In this document: in pieces, positions 31,468-42,466 of the stretch
Layout of the letters: each line of letters opens with the position of its first letter
Numbering within the stretch: the stretch's first letter is position 1
Assembly (NCBI GenBank): GCA_026636295.1
Contig: CP089457.1
Span: 62,001 to 126,000 of the forward strand
DNA length: 64,000 bases
Direction: 5' to 3'
DNA from: Medakamo hakoo
Lineage: Eukaryota > Chlorophyta > Trebouxiophyceae > Coccomyxaceae
Notes under the pieces: model-generated
What the model was told of the DNA's origin: nothing
Seen by the model: the letters and a program-made list of their open reading frames with translations, nothing else
The model's database searches: none
Made by a program: the position numbers and the translations under genes

Positions 31468-34400
31468 TCAAGGCGTCGCCGCCGTCAGCGCGTCCCACCG
31501 GTCGACCAGGACCATGGCGACCGAGTCGCCCGACCCCTCCGGCTCCGGGTGGAATTCCAGCAGCGAGGCTTGGCCGCCCAGCACGGCGGCGTTGGACGCG
31601 GCGGCCGGGCCCGTCGGCAGGCCCGCCCACAGGTCGCACACGTGGCCCACGCGCGCCGCGTCATCGGCCGTCGCCGCCCCGCCCGCGTTGGACTTGGCCG
31701 CGGAGTAGTACGAGGCGGCCACGCAGTCGGCGGCGAGGGACCCGGCCGACACGGACATGTAGCCCGACACCTCGCCCAGGGACGTGCCCGCAAACGGCGA
31801 GACGCGCACCGCCCGGCCAAAGCTGTTGTCCGTCCCCGCCGTGTGGGCCCGGCACATCTCCGCGCACGCGTCCGCCGACGGCACGTTGGCGACGGTGCCC
31901 AGGTAGACCGACGCGTCGGTGGAGGGCAGGGCGGACGCGGCGCCGAGCGCCAGGACGCGGGGCTGGGGGCCCGCGGCCTTGGCGGCGGCCACCGCTTCCG
32001 GGGAGGGCTTGGCCTTGGGGGGGGGCGCGGCGGCGGCGGGGGCGGGCCCGCCGTCCGCCGCGGCAGCCTGGAGCGCGGCCGCCGGGCCGACCGACCCGAC
32101 GGTGACCGCGCCCGTCGCGCCCGCCTGCGTCCCGCCCGTCGCCGGCATGGTCACGGCCTGGCCGATGCGGGGCTGGGAGGCCGCCGCGGCCGCCGCCGCC
32201 GCATCGGGCGGGACCAGGCCGCCCGCCGCCACCTGGTTGGCGGCCCGCATGCCCGCCACGGACTTGGCCGTGTCCGCGGACTCGTACCGCGTCGCCGTGT
32301 CGGGCGCGTCGGCGTGGCCCTCCCGCACCGCGTACATGCGGGAGCGGACGCCGACGCCCATGGCGCGGACGCCGTCGCCCATGCCGCCCAAGGCCGCGCC
32401 GCCGGCGTCCAGGGGTAGGTCGACCAGGGCGTGGACGCCGTGGGTGGTCGTCAGGGCGACCGTGCGGATGGCCTCGACCGCGGCTGCGAGGCTGTTGGCC
32501 GTCCCGTTGATGGTCAGCTCCGCGCCCGCGTTGGCCACGTTGTTCAGGCCGTGGGCGGGGCCGCCGTGCGGGTCGGGCAACATGCCGGACTGGAGCAGGC
32601 GGCGGGACAGGCGGCGCAGGATGGGGGACTGGGCGGCGGACGACGGCAGCGGGATGGTGGCGCGCGCGGCCGACGGGGCGTCGTCCGCGGCCGCCTCCTC
32701 TTCCTCCGCCTCCTCCTCCTCCTCCCCGCCCTCCAGGGCTTCGTCGTACTCGGCGTCCTCGGCGGCGTCCTCGTCAGCGGCCCAGGCGTCCTCGGTCTCA
32801 TCGGCGGCGGCCGGGGAGGCCTCGAGGAAAGAGGTCGGCGCGGCGACGACGGCCGGCGCGTCGTCGGCCGCCTCCTCCTCGCCCTCTTCGCCCTCCTCCA
32901 CCCACTCGCCGTCCTCCTCGTCTTCCGCCCACTCGCCCTCTTCGCCCTCGTCTTCCGCCCACTCGCCCTCTTCGCCCTCTTCTTCGTCGTACTCGCCGTC
33001 TTCCTCGGCGTCGTCGGCCCACTCGCCTTCGGCGTCTTCCTCGCCCTCGTCGTCGCCCTCCTCCTCTTCCTCCTCCTCCCACTCACCGCCCTCCTCCTCG
33101 CCTTCGTCCTCCTCGTCCTCCGCCGCCTCCTCCGCCGCCCACTCTTCAGCGGCGGCCTGGGCGTCGGGAGACGTGACCACAGCCGCGGTTTTCAGCATGG
33201 TCTCGATGACGGTGGGCGGTTTGGCCAGGGGGTTGCCGGTCGGCGCGGCGGTGTCGACGACGACGGCCTCGGCCAGCGGCGCGGCGGCCGGCGCTTCCGC
33301 CAGGCCGACCACGGCCAGCAGGCGGCGGCGCAGGGACGGCTGCGGCGCCGGGGCGGCCGCCGCCTCAGCCAGCGGCTGGGCGTTCGAGGCGCCCGCCTCC
33401 TCCGTCGTCTGGACAAAGGATTTCACGCCCGCCGGCGCGGCCGGCGCGCTGCCGTCCAGGGTGACGAGTGGCGTCGCCTTCTTGCCCTTCCCGCACGCAC
33501 CCGCCGCCTTGGAGTAGACGCCCGGCAGGACCCAGGACACGACGCCCTTTTCCGCGGCCAGGGTGAGGGCGGCGCAGGCGTGGCCGTGCGCCGCTTCCGC
33601 GTCCGCGTCCGCGTCCGAGCCGGGGGCGAGGCCCTCGAAGTAGCACGCGCCGCCGACAAAGTGGGTCGCGTAACACGTGCCGGGCAGCGGGGTGCCGTCC
33701 GACACCTTGCCGGACAGGCAGGCGGCCCGGCAGGCTTCCGCGTCGGCGGCGGCCGCCCCGCCCAGGGAGTGGGAGCCCTTGGCCCGCGTGTCCAGCAGCA
33801 GCACCGCGGGCGTCTTCTCGGCCGACGCGACCGAGACGGGTTTCGTGGCGGGCAGGTCGGCGGTCAGGTCATCCTCCGCCGCGGCCGTCTGCCTGGCCTT
33901 GGCCGCCCGCTTGGCGTCCGCCGCATCCGCCGGCGGCGGCGGGTTCTGGGCCGGGCCCGCCTGCTCCGTCGGGATGATGATCGGCGTGACGTTGAAGGTG
34001 TGGTTGAGCCGCTTCTTGGCAAACAGGTCGGGCTTGGAGGCCTTGAGCCGGAAAAAGTCGTAGGCCGTCTCGTTTTTGAGGGCGGCCAGCTTGAGCTTCA
34101 GCTTGAGTTCGGTGGCCTTCCAGTCGGCGATGTGGTCTTGCAGGTCGGTGATCTTGAGGTGGTTGTGGGGTGGGTGGGTGGGGGATGGGGTGGGGCGGGG
34201 GATGGGGGGTGTGGGGGGCGCGTGCGCGGGGGCGGGGCGCCTGCTGCGGGGCGGGCGCCGCGGCCTTCTTCTCCCTCTCCACGTCCTCCGCCCCTCCTCC
34301 CCGGCCCGCCGCACAAAAAAACACTCACCTTGCCCTGCATGGCCTCCTTCTCATTCAGCAGCTTGCCGTTCAGGTAGTCCCACTTGTCGATGTCGCCCGC

Positions 34401-35087
34401 GGCCTGGAGCTGGGCGACGGACTGGGCCGCGGTCGCGGTCGCGGCGCCGGCCAGCAGCGCGGCCGTGGCCAGGCGGCGGTTGGACCTGTCGTGTGTTGTT
34501 TTGGTGAGTGCGAGGGCGACGGTGAGTGTCAACGGCTGGGAATCGATGTGCGTGTGACTGCCATAGACGTGCGCGACGCTCTTGCCGCGGGTAAACTGCC
34601 GGGGGCGCGCCGCCGCGGCCGGCGCGCGGCCGCATGCGGGGGCCGGCTAGAGCGCGCGCGCGGCACGCGGGCGGCGCACGCGCATGCCGCTCGCAGCCAT
34701 GGCAGGGGGGTCCGGTGTAGCAGTCCACACGCCCGCCAGGCCAACGACAACTCATCCGCAGCCTGAGCGGTGCGTATGATCGAAGGGCTGGCTGGGCAGC
34801 CGGGGCGATGGACGCGCGGGGCGGTTGCCGTCTGCCGCAAAGCCCAACGGGCCAGGCCGACAAAAAACGTGCCCCCACAGCACGGCGGAAGTGATCCAAC
34901 CTCCCGCGCGCGGCGCCCTTCAGACAAGGCAACAGATGTGGGGACAGCGGCGGAACCGGCGGAGAAAGGGAAGACGGCCCGGGTGTGGACGTGGGCGGCG
35001 ACGGGCCCAGCGCGGCGGCGCTCCAGATTCGTCGCCGTTCGCGTCGAACGAGGAGGGAAAAAAAATAACTCACCGTCCACCAGCCAT
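31468..35087 (-). CDS. Large acidic secreted protein with Cys-containing flanking domains (951 aa)
   Basis: Exon 1 is only 14 bases (35074-35087), exon 2 34329-34485, exon 3 31468-34152; phases fit. The joined start MAGGRSNRRLATAALLAG leads into a signal peptide or anchor. Residues 45-100 are a charged helical, coiled-coil-like segment. A region around residue 165-235 has spaced Cys (ACRAACLSG, GTCYATHFVGGACYFEG), as does one near 855 (ADACAEMCRAH, LAADCVAASYY); both resemble the Cys-spacing of PAN/apple-like or WSC-like modules but I cannot assign them. Between about residues 375 and 520 lies a very acidic block with EGEWAEDE units repeated. An internal conserved-looking part contains a possible sequon (NGTANS). 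No catalytic motif seen. The role is unknown; a wall or secretory-pathway matrix protein is a guess. Confidence 0.68.
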
Positions 35088-35339
35088 GGCGGATTGTGCG
35101 CGGGCAGCGCGCGCAGGCAAGACTAGCTTGGGCGCGTGTGTAAAGCCCGAGTCAGGGGGCGGGTAGGTGGTGTGTGTGGCGGCCTCTCTCTCCCCTCCTG
35201 TCTCTGAGGCGGCGCGTAGGCAAAGCAGCGTGTGAGGTGGGCCGGCTTTCTCCCACCTCGCGAGCACAGGTGCAGCGGCGCCGCTGTGCTCCACTCCTCC
35301 TTTTCTCTCGGCGTTGTCGCCCTCCCCCTCCACGCGACC
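35088..35339. promoter_or_regulatory. Divergent promoter, acidic protein / RMD-like
   Basis: 252 bases between outward-facing start codons. GC content is lower near 35160-35240; no defined element seen. Confidence 0.4.
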
Positions 35340-37331
35340 ATGCCCATCCCTCCACCGGGGGGCGGCCCGCCCCCGCCCCCAGCCTGGCTGGCTTCCATGG
35401 GCGCCGCTCTCCTGGCCCTGGGCGGCGGCGCGGGTGCCGCCAAAGCCGCCGCGGTCGACGACGACGGCAGCAGCGCCGCTGCGGAGCCTCAACGCCAGCG
35501 CGGCGGGCCGCCGGCCAAGCCCGCCAAGGCGGCGGCGGCCGCCGATGACAAGGTGCGTTCGCGCTTGAGAGGGCAGTGCTCTTGCTCCTCACCGGGCCGG
35601 AAGCCGCAACCGCCGGCGCTGTGTGTCCGCGTTCGCGCGTGGGGGAGCCAATTCTCGCGCCCTCACGGGCCGACCACTCGCGTGCGCCGGACGGCCGGGC
35701 AAAAATCGCGCGCCGCCACGCGCTGGTGCCTGTCCCGCCGGCCTCGGCACGCCAGCTAGGCGTTGAGCTAGCCATGCTCGTCACTCCTGCGCAGGTGTCA
35801 CGCTCGCGGTCGCCGTCCACACCCCGCAACCCTGGCGCCGTTTTTTCTCTTTCCTCTGCTCCCGACGCTCGCGCTCAACCCGCCGTGCCTGCATCCCTTC
35901 CCTCTCCACCAAAAACACACAGCTCGCCTTGAAGGCCCACCGCCGCTCGCACGCGTCCACGTCCACGTCCTCTTCTCCATCAGAACCACAAGTCGACCTG
36001 GTCAAAGCCGCCCTCGCCCTGGCCGCCGCCGTCGGACGGCACGCCTCCTCGCTCGAGAAAAATGCGAGCGCCGCCGCCGCCGCGGCCGCCGCCGCGACGG
36101 GCCCGCCCGTCAAGCCGTTGGCCCTGCCCTGGGCACCCTGGGGCGAGGACGGCCCCTTCAACAACCTGTGCGTTTGATTTGCGTGAGGGGAGGGGTGGGG
36201 CGCGCGGGCAATTGCCGTCCCGAACCTTCCACCCCGCCAGCTCACCACGCGCCCCGACCCAACCCCCACACCCAACCAACCTTTAGCCCCTGGTCCGCCC
36301 GCCGGGCGAAGCGCGCGGCCGACGACGCGGCCGCCGCGGCGGCCGCGGCCCTGGACGGCCGCCCCCCACCCCCACCAGCCGCCGCCGTGCCTCACCTGGC
36401 CAAGGGCGCGGCGGCGGAGCGGGCGCTGGACGTGCGGGGCGCGATCGCCGCGTACGAGGCCGCCCTGGCCGCCGCGCCCGACTGCGTCGAAGCGCTGGGC
36501 CGCCTGTCCAAGGCCTGGTCCGACGTGACGTACCTGGACGAAATCGGCGCCGAAGCCCTGAGCCCGGCCGACAAGCGGGCCGCGAATGAGAAGGCGGTGG
36601 AACTGTGCACGGCTGCGGCCGACGCCGCGCCGTCGTCCGGCCTCCCGCACGCCGCCTGCTGCGTCGCCATGGGCCGCCTGGCCCTCTTCTCCGACAACAA
36701 GAGCAAGGCGCGGCTGGCGGCGAGCGCGCGCGCGCAGGCGACCGCCGCCGTGGCCAAGTCGCCGCGGTCGGACCTGGCCCACCACCTGATGGGCCGGTGG
36801 CACTGGGAGATGGCCCAGCTGCCGGGCGTCGTCCGCACGCTCGCCCGCCTGGTCTACGGCGCGGCGCTGGAGCCCGGGTCGTTCGAGGAGGCCCTGCACC
36901 ACTACCGGCGGGCGGCGGCCCTGGCGCCCGACCGCCTCGTGCACCGCGTCGAGGTCGGGCGGTCGCTCGCGCGCGCGGGGCGGGCCGACGAAGCGGTCGC
37001 CGAGCTGCGCGCCGCGCTGGCGCTGCCCGTCGAAGACATCAACGCCCACCTGCAAGCCGTGGACGCCCGCATCATCATCGCCAACCTGCAGGCGGGCGTC
37101 CCCCGGGCGTGGATGGGCAGCGACGTGTGGCGCGGCGCGCCCGGGGCGGCCGCGGCCGCGGCCGTCGCAGCGGCCGTGCCGGCCGCCAAGGTGGAGGACG
37201 AGGAGGAGGAAGGGGCGCCAGTCGCCGTCGACGCCGCCGCCAAGCGGCCGGCCTGGCTGCCGCTGCTGCCGCCGCCCAAACCGGCCGCGTTTGGGCACGA
37301 GCCCAAACAGCCGCCGCCCGTGCTGGGGTGA
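35340..37331 (+). CDS. Regulator-of-microtubule-dynamics-like TPR protein
   Basis: Exons 35340-35552, 35923-36167 and 36287-37331; 500 aa. The first 150 residues are Ala/Pro-rich and variable. From about residue 180 the sequence follows the RMDN/FAM82 family: repeated TPR helices with WSDVTYLDE, LPHAACCVAMGRLAL, the diagnostic DLAHHLMGRWHWEMAQL, then LARLVYGAALEPGSFEEALHHY and LVHRVEVGRSLARAGRADEA. Animal RMDN proteins are associated with microtubules, ER and mitochondria; the algal role is unknown. The exon 2 acceptor (CACACAG before LALKAHRR) is the least certain junction: other AGs downstream would shorten exon 2. TGTAA at 37496-37500 may be its poly(A) signal. Confidence 0.8.
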
Positions 37332-37589
37332 GGCCACCCGGGCGCCCCGTTGGCAAGAATGGCCTTCCGTGCGAAGCCATCCCAGGGATGGCTTAGCATC
37401 TCAAGAAATGCGAGTCCCTCAGTCGCACACCCCCACAGTCCACCCGCCATTCCCGGGTGGGCCGGGGTCACGCCCCGTCGCCGTCCTGTCACCCGTGTAA
37501 GATGAGCAGAAAAATGTCCCCGGTCCCCTGTTTGCACAGACCCCCCCCCCCTCGCGCACGTCCATCCGCTTTCCCTCCCCACCCCGCTC
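37332..37589. terminator. Convergent 3' region with perfect inverted repeat
   Basis: 258 bases between stop codons of the RMD-like gene and RPN9. Contains an exact inverted repeat at 37374-37394 and TGTAA at 37496-37500. Confidence 0.5.
37374..37394. repeat. Perfect inverted repeat, 10-bp arms, 1-base spacer
   Basis: AAGCCATCCC, A, GGGATGGCTT. Exact arms, 43 bases after the RMD-like stop codon. Confidence 0.9.
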
Positions 37590-39327
37590 TCAAGCCGCGC
37601 TCACCAGCCCCGCCCCCTCGACCGCCAGCACCCGCCCGGCCGCGTTCACGCGCTCCACCCACTCTTCCAGCCGCCCGGCTAACGCGCCGACCTGCGGCGC
37701 GGTGAGCGTGCGCGGCGCGACCCACGCCACGTCGACGGTGCCGGCCACGCCGTCGATCGTTCCCCGCACTAGGCCCTTGGCCATCGCTTTCATCAGCAGG
37801 AACTCGGCGCCGTCGGCGTCCAGGCCGCCGGACACGGCGCCGATGGAGGCCAGGGACACGCACCGGCGGGCGGACGGGGCCAGGCCCGCCAAGTGCGCGG
37901 CTAGGCACAGCACGGTCGCCTTCTCGCGCAGGCGGCCGCCCGCGGCGGCGGCCAGCGCGGGCTGGGCCGCCATTTCGGCCGCGTGCGACGCCGCGAGCGC
38001 TTCGTACCGGGCCAGGTCGCCGTCGGACAGGGCGGCCACGAGCTCGGCCAGCCAGGCATGCGGCCCGCCGTCCAGGGCGCCCAGGACGGGGTGGGCCACC
38101 AGGTCGCCGAACGACCACACGTCCTCCGCGAGCAGGGCGGCCAGGCAGGCATCGACGGCCAGGGCGGCCGCGTCGTCGGGCGGCAGGGACGAGGGGGGCG
38201 CGAAGGCCAGGTGGCGCAGGGCGGCCCGGTAGAAGGCACCGTAGTCGGCGGTGGCCTGACAGGCGGTCGTGTTTATTTTTTTGGAGGGGGGGGGTGAGGG
38301 ACGGACGGGGTGGGATGGGTAAAAAAAAAAATCCCATCCCCCATACACACAACGCCGCACCTTGGCCAGCAACGCCGCCGTCCGGTGCACCGCCGCCGCC
38401 ACGCTGGCGTCCGGTTCACGCAGCGCCGCCAGGGCAGCAGCTTCCGCGCGCACGCCCGCCCGGGCGGCCGCCACGTCACCGCCCTCCAGCCGGTGGCGGG
38501 TGGCCAAGGCAGCTAGGTAAAGCCGGGCGCCCGCGGCGTCGGGCGGGCTGGGCGGCCCGCCCGCGCCCGCTTCGATGGTGGCGGCCACCTTGTCCAGGAA
38601 GGCGACTGTGTGTGTGGGTTGGGAGGAGGGTAGGGGTGGGCGTGAGACCTCGAGCCTTGGGGGATGGAAAAAGAAAACACAAGCCTCCAAAAAAAACTCA
38701 CCCGACTCTTCGGGCCCCGGCTGGGCCGCCGCCACTGCGCCGGCCACGTGCGCCAGACGCAGCGGGGACATGCGGTGGGCGAAGCCGGAGATGAAGTCTT
38801 CGTAAAAGGGCAGCAGGACGGCCGGGGCGCTGATGGGCGGAGCAGTGTGATGGGATGGGGGGGGGGGGGGGGGTGAGGGAAGGGAAGCGCGGAACGGCGT
38901 GTGGTCGGTCGCACGGGAAAGAGGAGGCGCGCCCGTCCTTTCGCCTCGTTTTTCGCCCACCAGGCGACACTGCCAACCACGCGCTGCGCCATTGCAAAAC
39001 GGAGGACGCCGACCGCAAGCGTTGCGTTTTTTGCGTCGTCCTTCCTTTCCCATCGGACAGCGACCTGCGCGCTCGAACGAATGCGCAGGCACTGGCACAC
39101 CGCCCCCGCACCGCCCTCGCCCTCCCCCCCCCCCCCCCCCCCCCCCCCCACCACCACACCCTCTCTCACCGAAACTCCGGTGCGGCCAGGGCCGCTTCCA
39201 CCGCGTCCGTCAGCTGGTGCCACAGCTTTTTAGAGTGCAGGCCGGCCATGGATTGCAGAGCGGGCGCGAGCGACGGGCAGGCCGACGCCGCGCGCTCTAG
39301 GGCCGCGGTGGCCTTGGCGTCCGACAT
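37590..39327 (-). CDS. RPN9: 26S proteasome lid subunit RPN9 (PSMD13)
   Basis: Four exons: 39170-39327, 38702-38829, 38361-38605 and 37590-38255; phases 2, 1, 0 agree; 398 aa, the family's usual size. The N-terminus (GLHSKKLWHQLTDAVE) and VLLPFYEDFISGFAHRMSPL match RPN9. The PCI-domain half is clear: DVWSFGDLVAHPVLGAL, WLAELVAALSDGDLARYEAL, REKATVLCLAAHL, then GAEFLLMKAMAKGLVRGTID and AWVAPRTLTAPQVGAL, which correspond to the conserved MKAL.LGL..G.ID and W..PR.L elements. RPN9 stabilises the proteasome lid. The introns carry long homopolymers (poly-C near 39127-39149, poly-G near 38859-38872, A/T runs). Confidence 0.95.
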
Positions 39328-39527
39328 GGTCTTTCTTGGGAGGGAGCGGGTGAGCGTGTGCGGGCGTGGCCTGCAAAGCTGGCGCGCCCGGTCGTGCCTT
39401 GTTTCGCGGACTGATGGGCTCACACAGTGCGCGTGCACAGAGGGAAGCGAGTGTGGAGGGGGCGCTGGTGCGCTCCACACTCTTATTTTTTTTCTCTCGC
39501 GCCGCTCGGAGGAAGAAAGCCGTCACC
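39328..39527. promoter_or_regulatory. Divergent promoter RPN9 / RPL38
   Basis: 200 bases between outward-facing start codons. A T-run (39485-39493) lies about 35 bases before the RPL38 ATG. No TATA box evident. Confidence 0.45.
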
Positions 39528-40371
39528 ATGGTGCGTCGACCAGCTGGAAGGCAGTGCTGCTGTGTGACATGCCTGATCCCCGCGCGGGCGGGAGTGGGAG
39601 TGCCTGCGCCTGGGCCGTGCGGGCGCCGAGAGTGCAGGCGGCGGCCCGCGCGTTTGGCCCGCGTCCCCGTCTTGTCCGCGGAACCGGAGCGTTGGAGCGT
39701 CCCCCTCCTCAACTTTGCACTGCGATGCATGCTAGACATGCCGCGTCACTGTTGGGACGCGGCGTCAGGGCTTGCCCGGTGGCAGGGCATGGTTGGGCCG
39801 GTCGGCCGGGTCGGCCGGTCGGCGACGATCGGGCCGGGGCGACGGCCCTTGCCGCCCGCCTTTGGCGCGCTCCGGATGTCGTCGTCCAGACCCGCCCACC
39901 AGCCCGTCTGTGCGTCCCAGACGGCGTGGACAGCTGCCCACGCGCGCGCGCTGGGAGAGCGCGCGAGAAACGAGTGGGGGTTTCGTCCAAACGGACCTCC
40001 GCCTGCGCCGGCGCCGCCCCCCACACTCGCCGCCCGCCGGCCCCCCTGGGAGGCCTCGACCACCCTCCCCCCCCCTCCCCCCCCTCCCTCTCACGCGCCG
40101 ACCGGCTCCCGCCCCCCCTTCAAACCCCCTTCAAACCCCCCAGCCCAAGCAAATCGTCGAGATCAAGGACTTCCTGCTGACCGCCCGGCGCAAGGACGCC
40201 AAGAAGGTGTCGATCAAAAAGAGCACGACGAAAGCGGGCGCGCCCGTCACCAAGTTCAAGGTGCGGTGCGCGCGCTACCTGTACACGCTGGTGGTGGCGG
40301 ACGCGGCCAAGGCGGACAAGCTGAAGCAGTCGCTGCCGCCGGGTCTGCAGGTCCAGGTCGTGGGCGCGTGA
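39528..40371 (+). CDS. RPL38: Ribosomal protein eL38
   Basis: The body is one exon, 40144-40371, beginning [19 protein letters not shown] and ending [16 protein letters not shown], unmistakably eL38. The exon has no ATG of its own. The only fitting start is the ATG at 39528-39530, preceded by CACC and followed directly by a GTGCGT donor, so the start codon is alone in its exon and a 613-base intron (39531-40143, ending CCCCCAG) follows. The product is 76 aa, slightly longer than the usual 70 because of a small insert (TTKAGAPV) before KFKVRC. It is part of the 60S cytosolic subunit. TGTAA at 40430-40434 is the likely poly(A) signal. Confidence 0.93.
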
Positions 40372-40466
40372 GGTGAGAGAGAGAGGAGGAGGCGGCGGGT
40401 AAGGATTTGTTGTGGTGGGTGGGTGGGTGTGTAAAGACACACTCCCAAGTCTTTACACGTCACTTT
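40372..40466. terminator. Convergent poly(A) signals RPL38 / thioredoxin
   Basis: A 95-base gap with TGTAA on the plus strand (40430-40434) and its reverse complement TTACA (40453-40457) for the minus-strand thioredoxin; the two signals are about 20 bases apart. Confidence 0.6.
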
Positions 40467-40961
40467 TCATGTCAGCTTGCCCGTCGCCAGCTCTTCCACC
40501 GCCGCGGTCACCGCGCCCAAGTCCGCGCCCTGCACGCACGCCACCAGCTTGCCGCGCTCATGGAACGTGAAGGTGGGCACGGCCGAGATCCCCGCGCCGG
40601 CGACCGTGGCTTCCAGGCCGGGGTCGTCGATGTCGACCGTGTGGAAGCGGATGGACGGGTGGGCCGCGGCCAGCGCCGCGTACGGCGTTTTCATGGCGCG
40701 GCAGGGCCCGCACCAGGCGGCGGTGTAATCCAGGACGGCGGGCCCGGGCCCCGCCATGGCGTCGGCCGCGGCCTTGTCGGACGTGAGCGGCGTGACGGTG
40801 CCCGGGGCGTGCGGCGGTGGTGGTGGGTCGGGGGTCGTGGTCGCCGCAGAAAACGGCGCGGGCGCTGGCGCCGCCGCCTCCCACAGCCTGCTTGCCGCGC
40901 GCGCGCCCGCCCACGCGGGGCTGGTCGACCGCAGGGCGGACGCCGCGACCCGGCGCAGCAT
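40467..40961 (-). CDS. Thioredoxin, probably mitochondrial
   Basis: Intronless, 164 aa. The first 40-50 residues (MLRRVAASALRSTSPAWAG...) are basic, Ala/Arg/Ser-rich, with no acidic residue before the Glu of LWEAA, as in mitochondrial presequences. The thioredoxin fold follows: VLDYTAAWCGPCRAMKTP with redox Cys84 and Cys87, IRFHTVDIDD, and the cis-proline AVPTFTFHERG. It would reduce protein disulfides using NADPH-thioredoxin reductase. A plastid location cannot be excluded from sequence alone. Confidence 0.92.
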   Translation of the reverse strand: MLRRVAASALRSTSPAWAGARAASRLWEAAAPAPAPFSAATTTPDPPPPPHAPGTVTPLTSDKAAADAMAGPGPAVLDYTAAWCGPCRAMKTPYAALAAAHPSIRFHTVDIDDPGLEATVAGAGISAVPTFTFHERGKLVACVQGADLGAVTAAVEELATGKLT

Positions 40962-41090
40962 GCTGGCAGTGTGACAATGCGTCGTTCCGGTGCTGCGGGG
41001 GCGTCGTGCGAGAATGGGGCGGCCAGGGGTGTGAAGGCAATGGCTGTCACACCCCGCTCCCGACCACCCCGCCCCCGTCTGTGTGTGTGA

Positions 41091-42466
41091 TCACAGCGCC
41101 CGCCTGACCAGCCCTTCCAGCGCCGCCGCGGCGGCCGCCTCATCCCACTCGCGCGACAGCGCTGCGGCGCGGCGCCCGACAGCCACCAACGCCGCCCGGT
41201 CGCCTTGCAGCAGGCGCTCGACCGCGTCCGCGACCGCGGCCGGCCCGCCCGAGTAGTCGACCTCGACCACGCCGGGCGCGCCGCCGCCGCGCCCGCCGCC
41301 CAGCAGCGCGACCGCGCCCACCCGCCCGCCCGCCGCCACGATGCTGGGCGCGCCCCGACTCCCGGCTTCCACGACCGTCATGCCGTACGCGTCCGCCGCC
41401 GGCGGGTGCACGTTCAGGGCCGTCCGCTCGAAGATGGCGGCCAGCGCCTCGGGGCCGTGCCAGCCGGGGAGGATGAGCGACGCCGGGCACGCGGCCGCGA
41501 CCCGCGCCCGCACGCGGTCCGCGGTCCCGCCTCCGTCCGCGGGCCCGCCCCCGACCACGGCCGGCACCAGGCCGTGGCGGGCCAGGGCCCCCCGGGCGGC
41601 CAGGGCTTCCACGACGTCCGCGAACCGGCCCGGCTCCTTCTCCGGGGAGAGGCGGACGCAGCAGAGCAGCAGGTTGCGGGCGGGTGCGGTGGGCGGGGGC
41701 GGGTGCGGGTGCGGCGGCGGCAGCGCGGCCAGCTCGGGGCGCAGCGGCGGCAGCAGCACAGCCGGCGGGCGCGCCGCCTTGCCGCCGCCGCCCGCCCCGC
41801 GCGCGAGGCGGTGCAGGGCGGCCGCGTCGGCCGCACAGAGCGCGACGGCCGCGGCCGCGCCCGCCGCCGCCTCCGCTTCCGCGGACCGCACGGGGCAGCC
41901 TGGCGCCACCGGCACCGTGCGGCTGAAGACGCGGTAGTTCAAGAAGACGATGGGCGGCGGGGCGGCGGCGGCCGGCCCGCCGCCGCCCCCACACAGCACG
42001 CCGGCCACGGCCTGGGCCGCCCGCCACCCGGCCCAGTCCACTGCCAGGACCGCGGCCGGCGGCGGGGGGAGGACCCCCAGCGGGCCGCCGCGCCCGCGAC
42101 CGCCGCCGCCGCGCCGGCAGCGTAGGCTTCCCAGCCGCACCGGCCGTCCAGGACGCCCCAGGACGTGCGCGGGACGGGGACGAAGACGGTCGAGGGCGGG
42201 GAGGGAGGGGGAGGCGCGGCGCCGTCCGCGCCTTCTGCCCCTTCTTCTGGCGCGGCCGCCACGACCGTCACGCGGTGACCCCTCGCCCTAAGTCCGCGGA
42301 CTTGCGCCATCGCGAGCACGCCGTTGCCCGAGAACGTGCCAGCCGAGAACTCGTACGACAGGAACAGGAGGTGGAGCGGCGGCGGCGCGCCGGCGGGCGG
42401 GGGTGGAGACGGCGCGGGGGGCGGCGCGCGCGCGCGCGCGCAAGGCTCCGCCTCCTCTTGCGCCAT
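41091..42466 (-). CDS. GT4-type glycosyltransferase with an apparent frameshift
   Basis: The N-terminal part from the ATG at 42466 has LLFLSYEFSAGTFSGNGVLA and RGLRARGHRVTVVAA, the N-lobe of a GT-B glycosyltransferase. The C-terminal part, in a different frame, has LAVDWAGWRAAQAV, NYRVFSR, LLLCCVRLSPEKEPGRF, GWHGPEALAAIFERTALNVHPP and DAYGMTVVEAGSRGAPSIV, the GT4 donor-site pattern (E..G...G.P). The frame changes between about 42060 and 42120 in a sequence with G6 and C5 runs. I tested the GT...AG pairs there and none restores phase, so either a sequencing indel or a real lesion is present. The combined length would be about 458 aa. Substrate unknown. Confidence 0.75.

Noticed and set aside
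37332-37520. tRNA-like clover leaf after the RMD-like gene
   Set aside because: There is a perfect hairpin, but no A-box or B-box (GGTTCGANNCC) and no acceptor/anticodon geometry.
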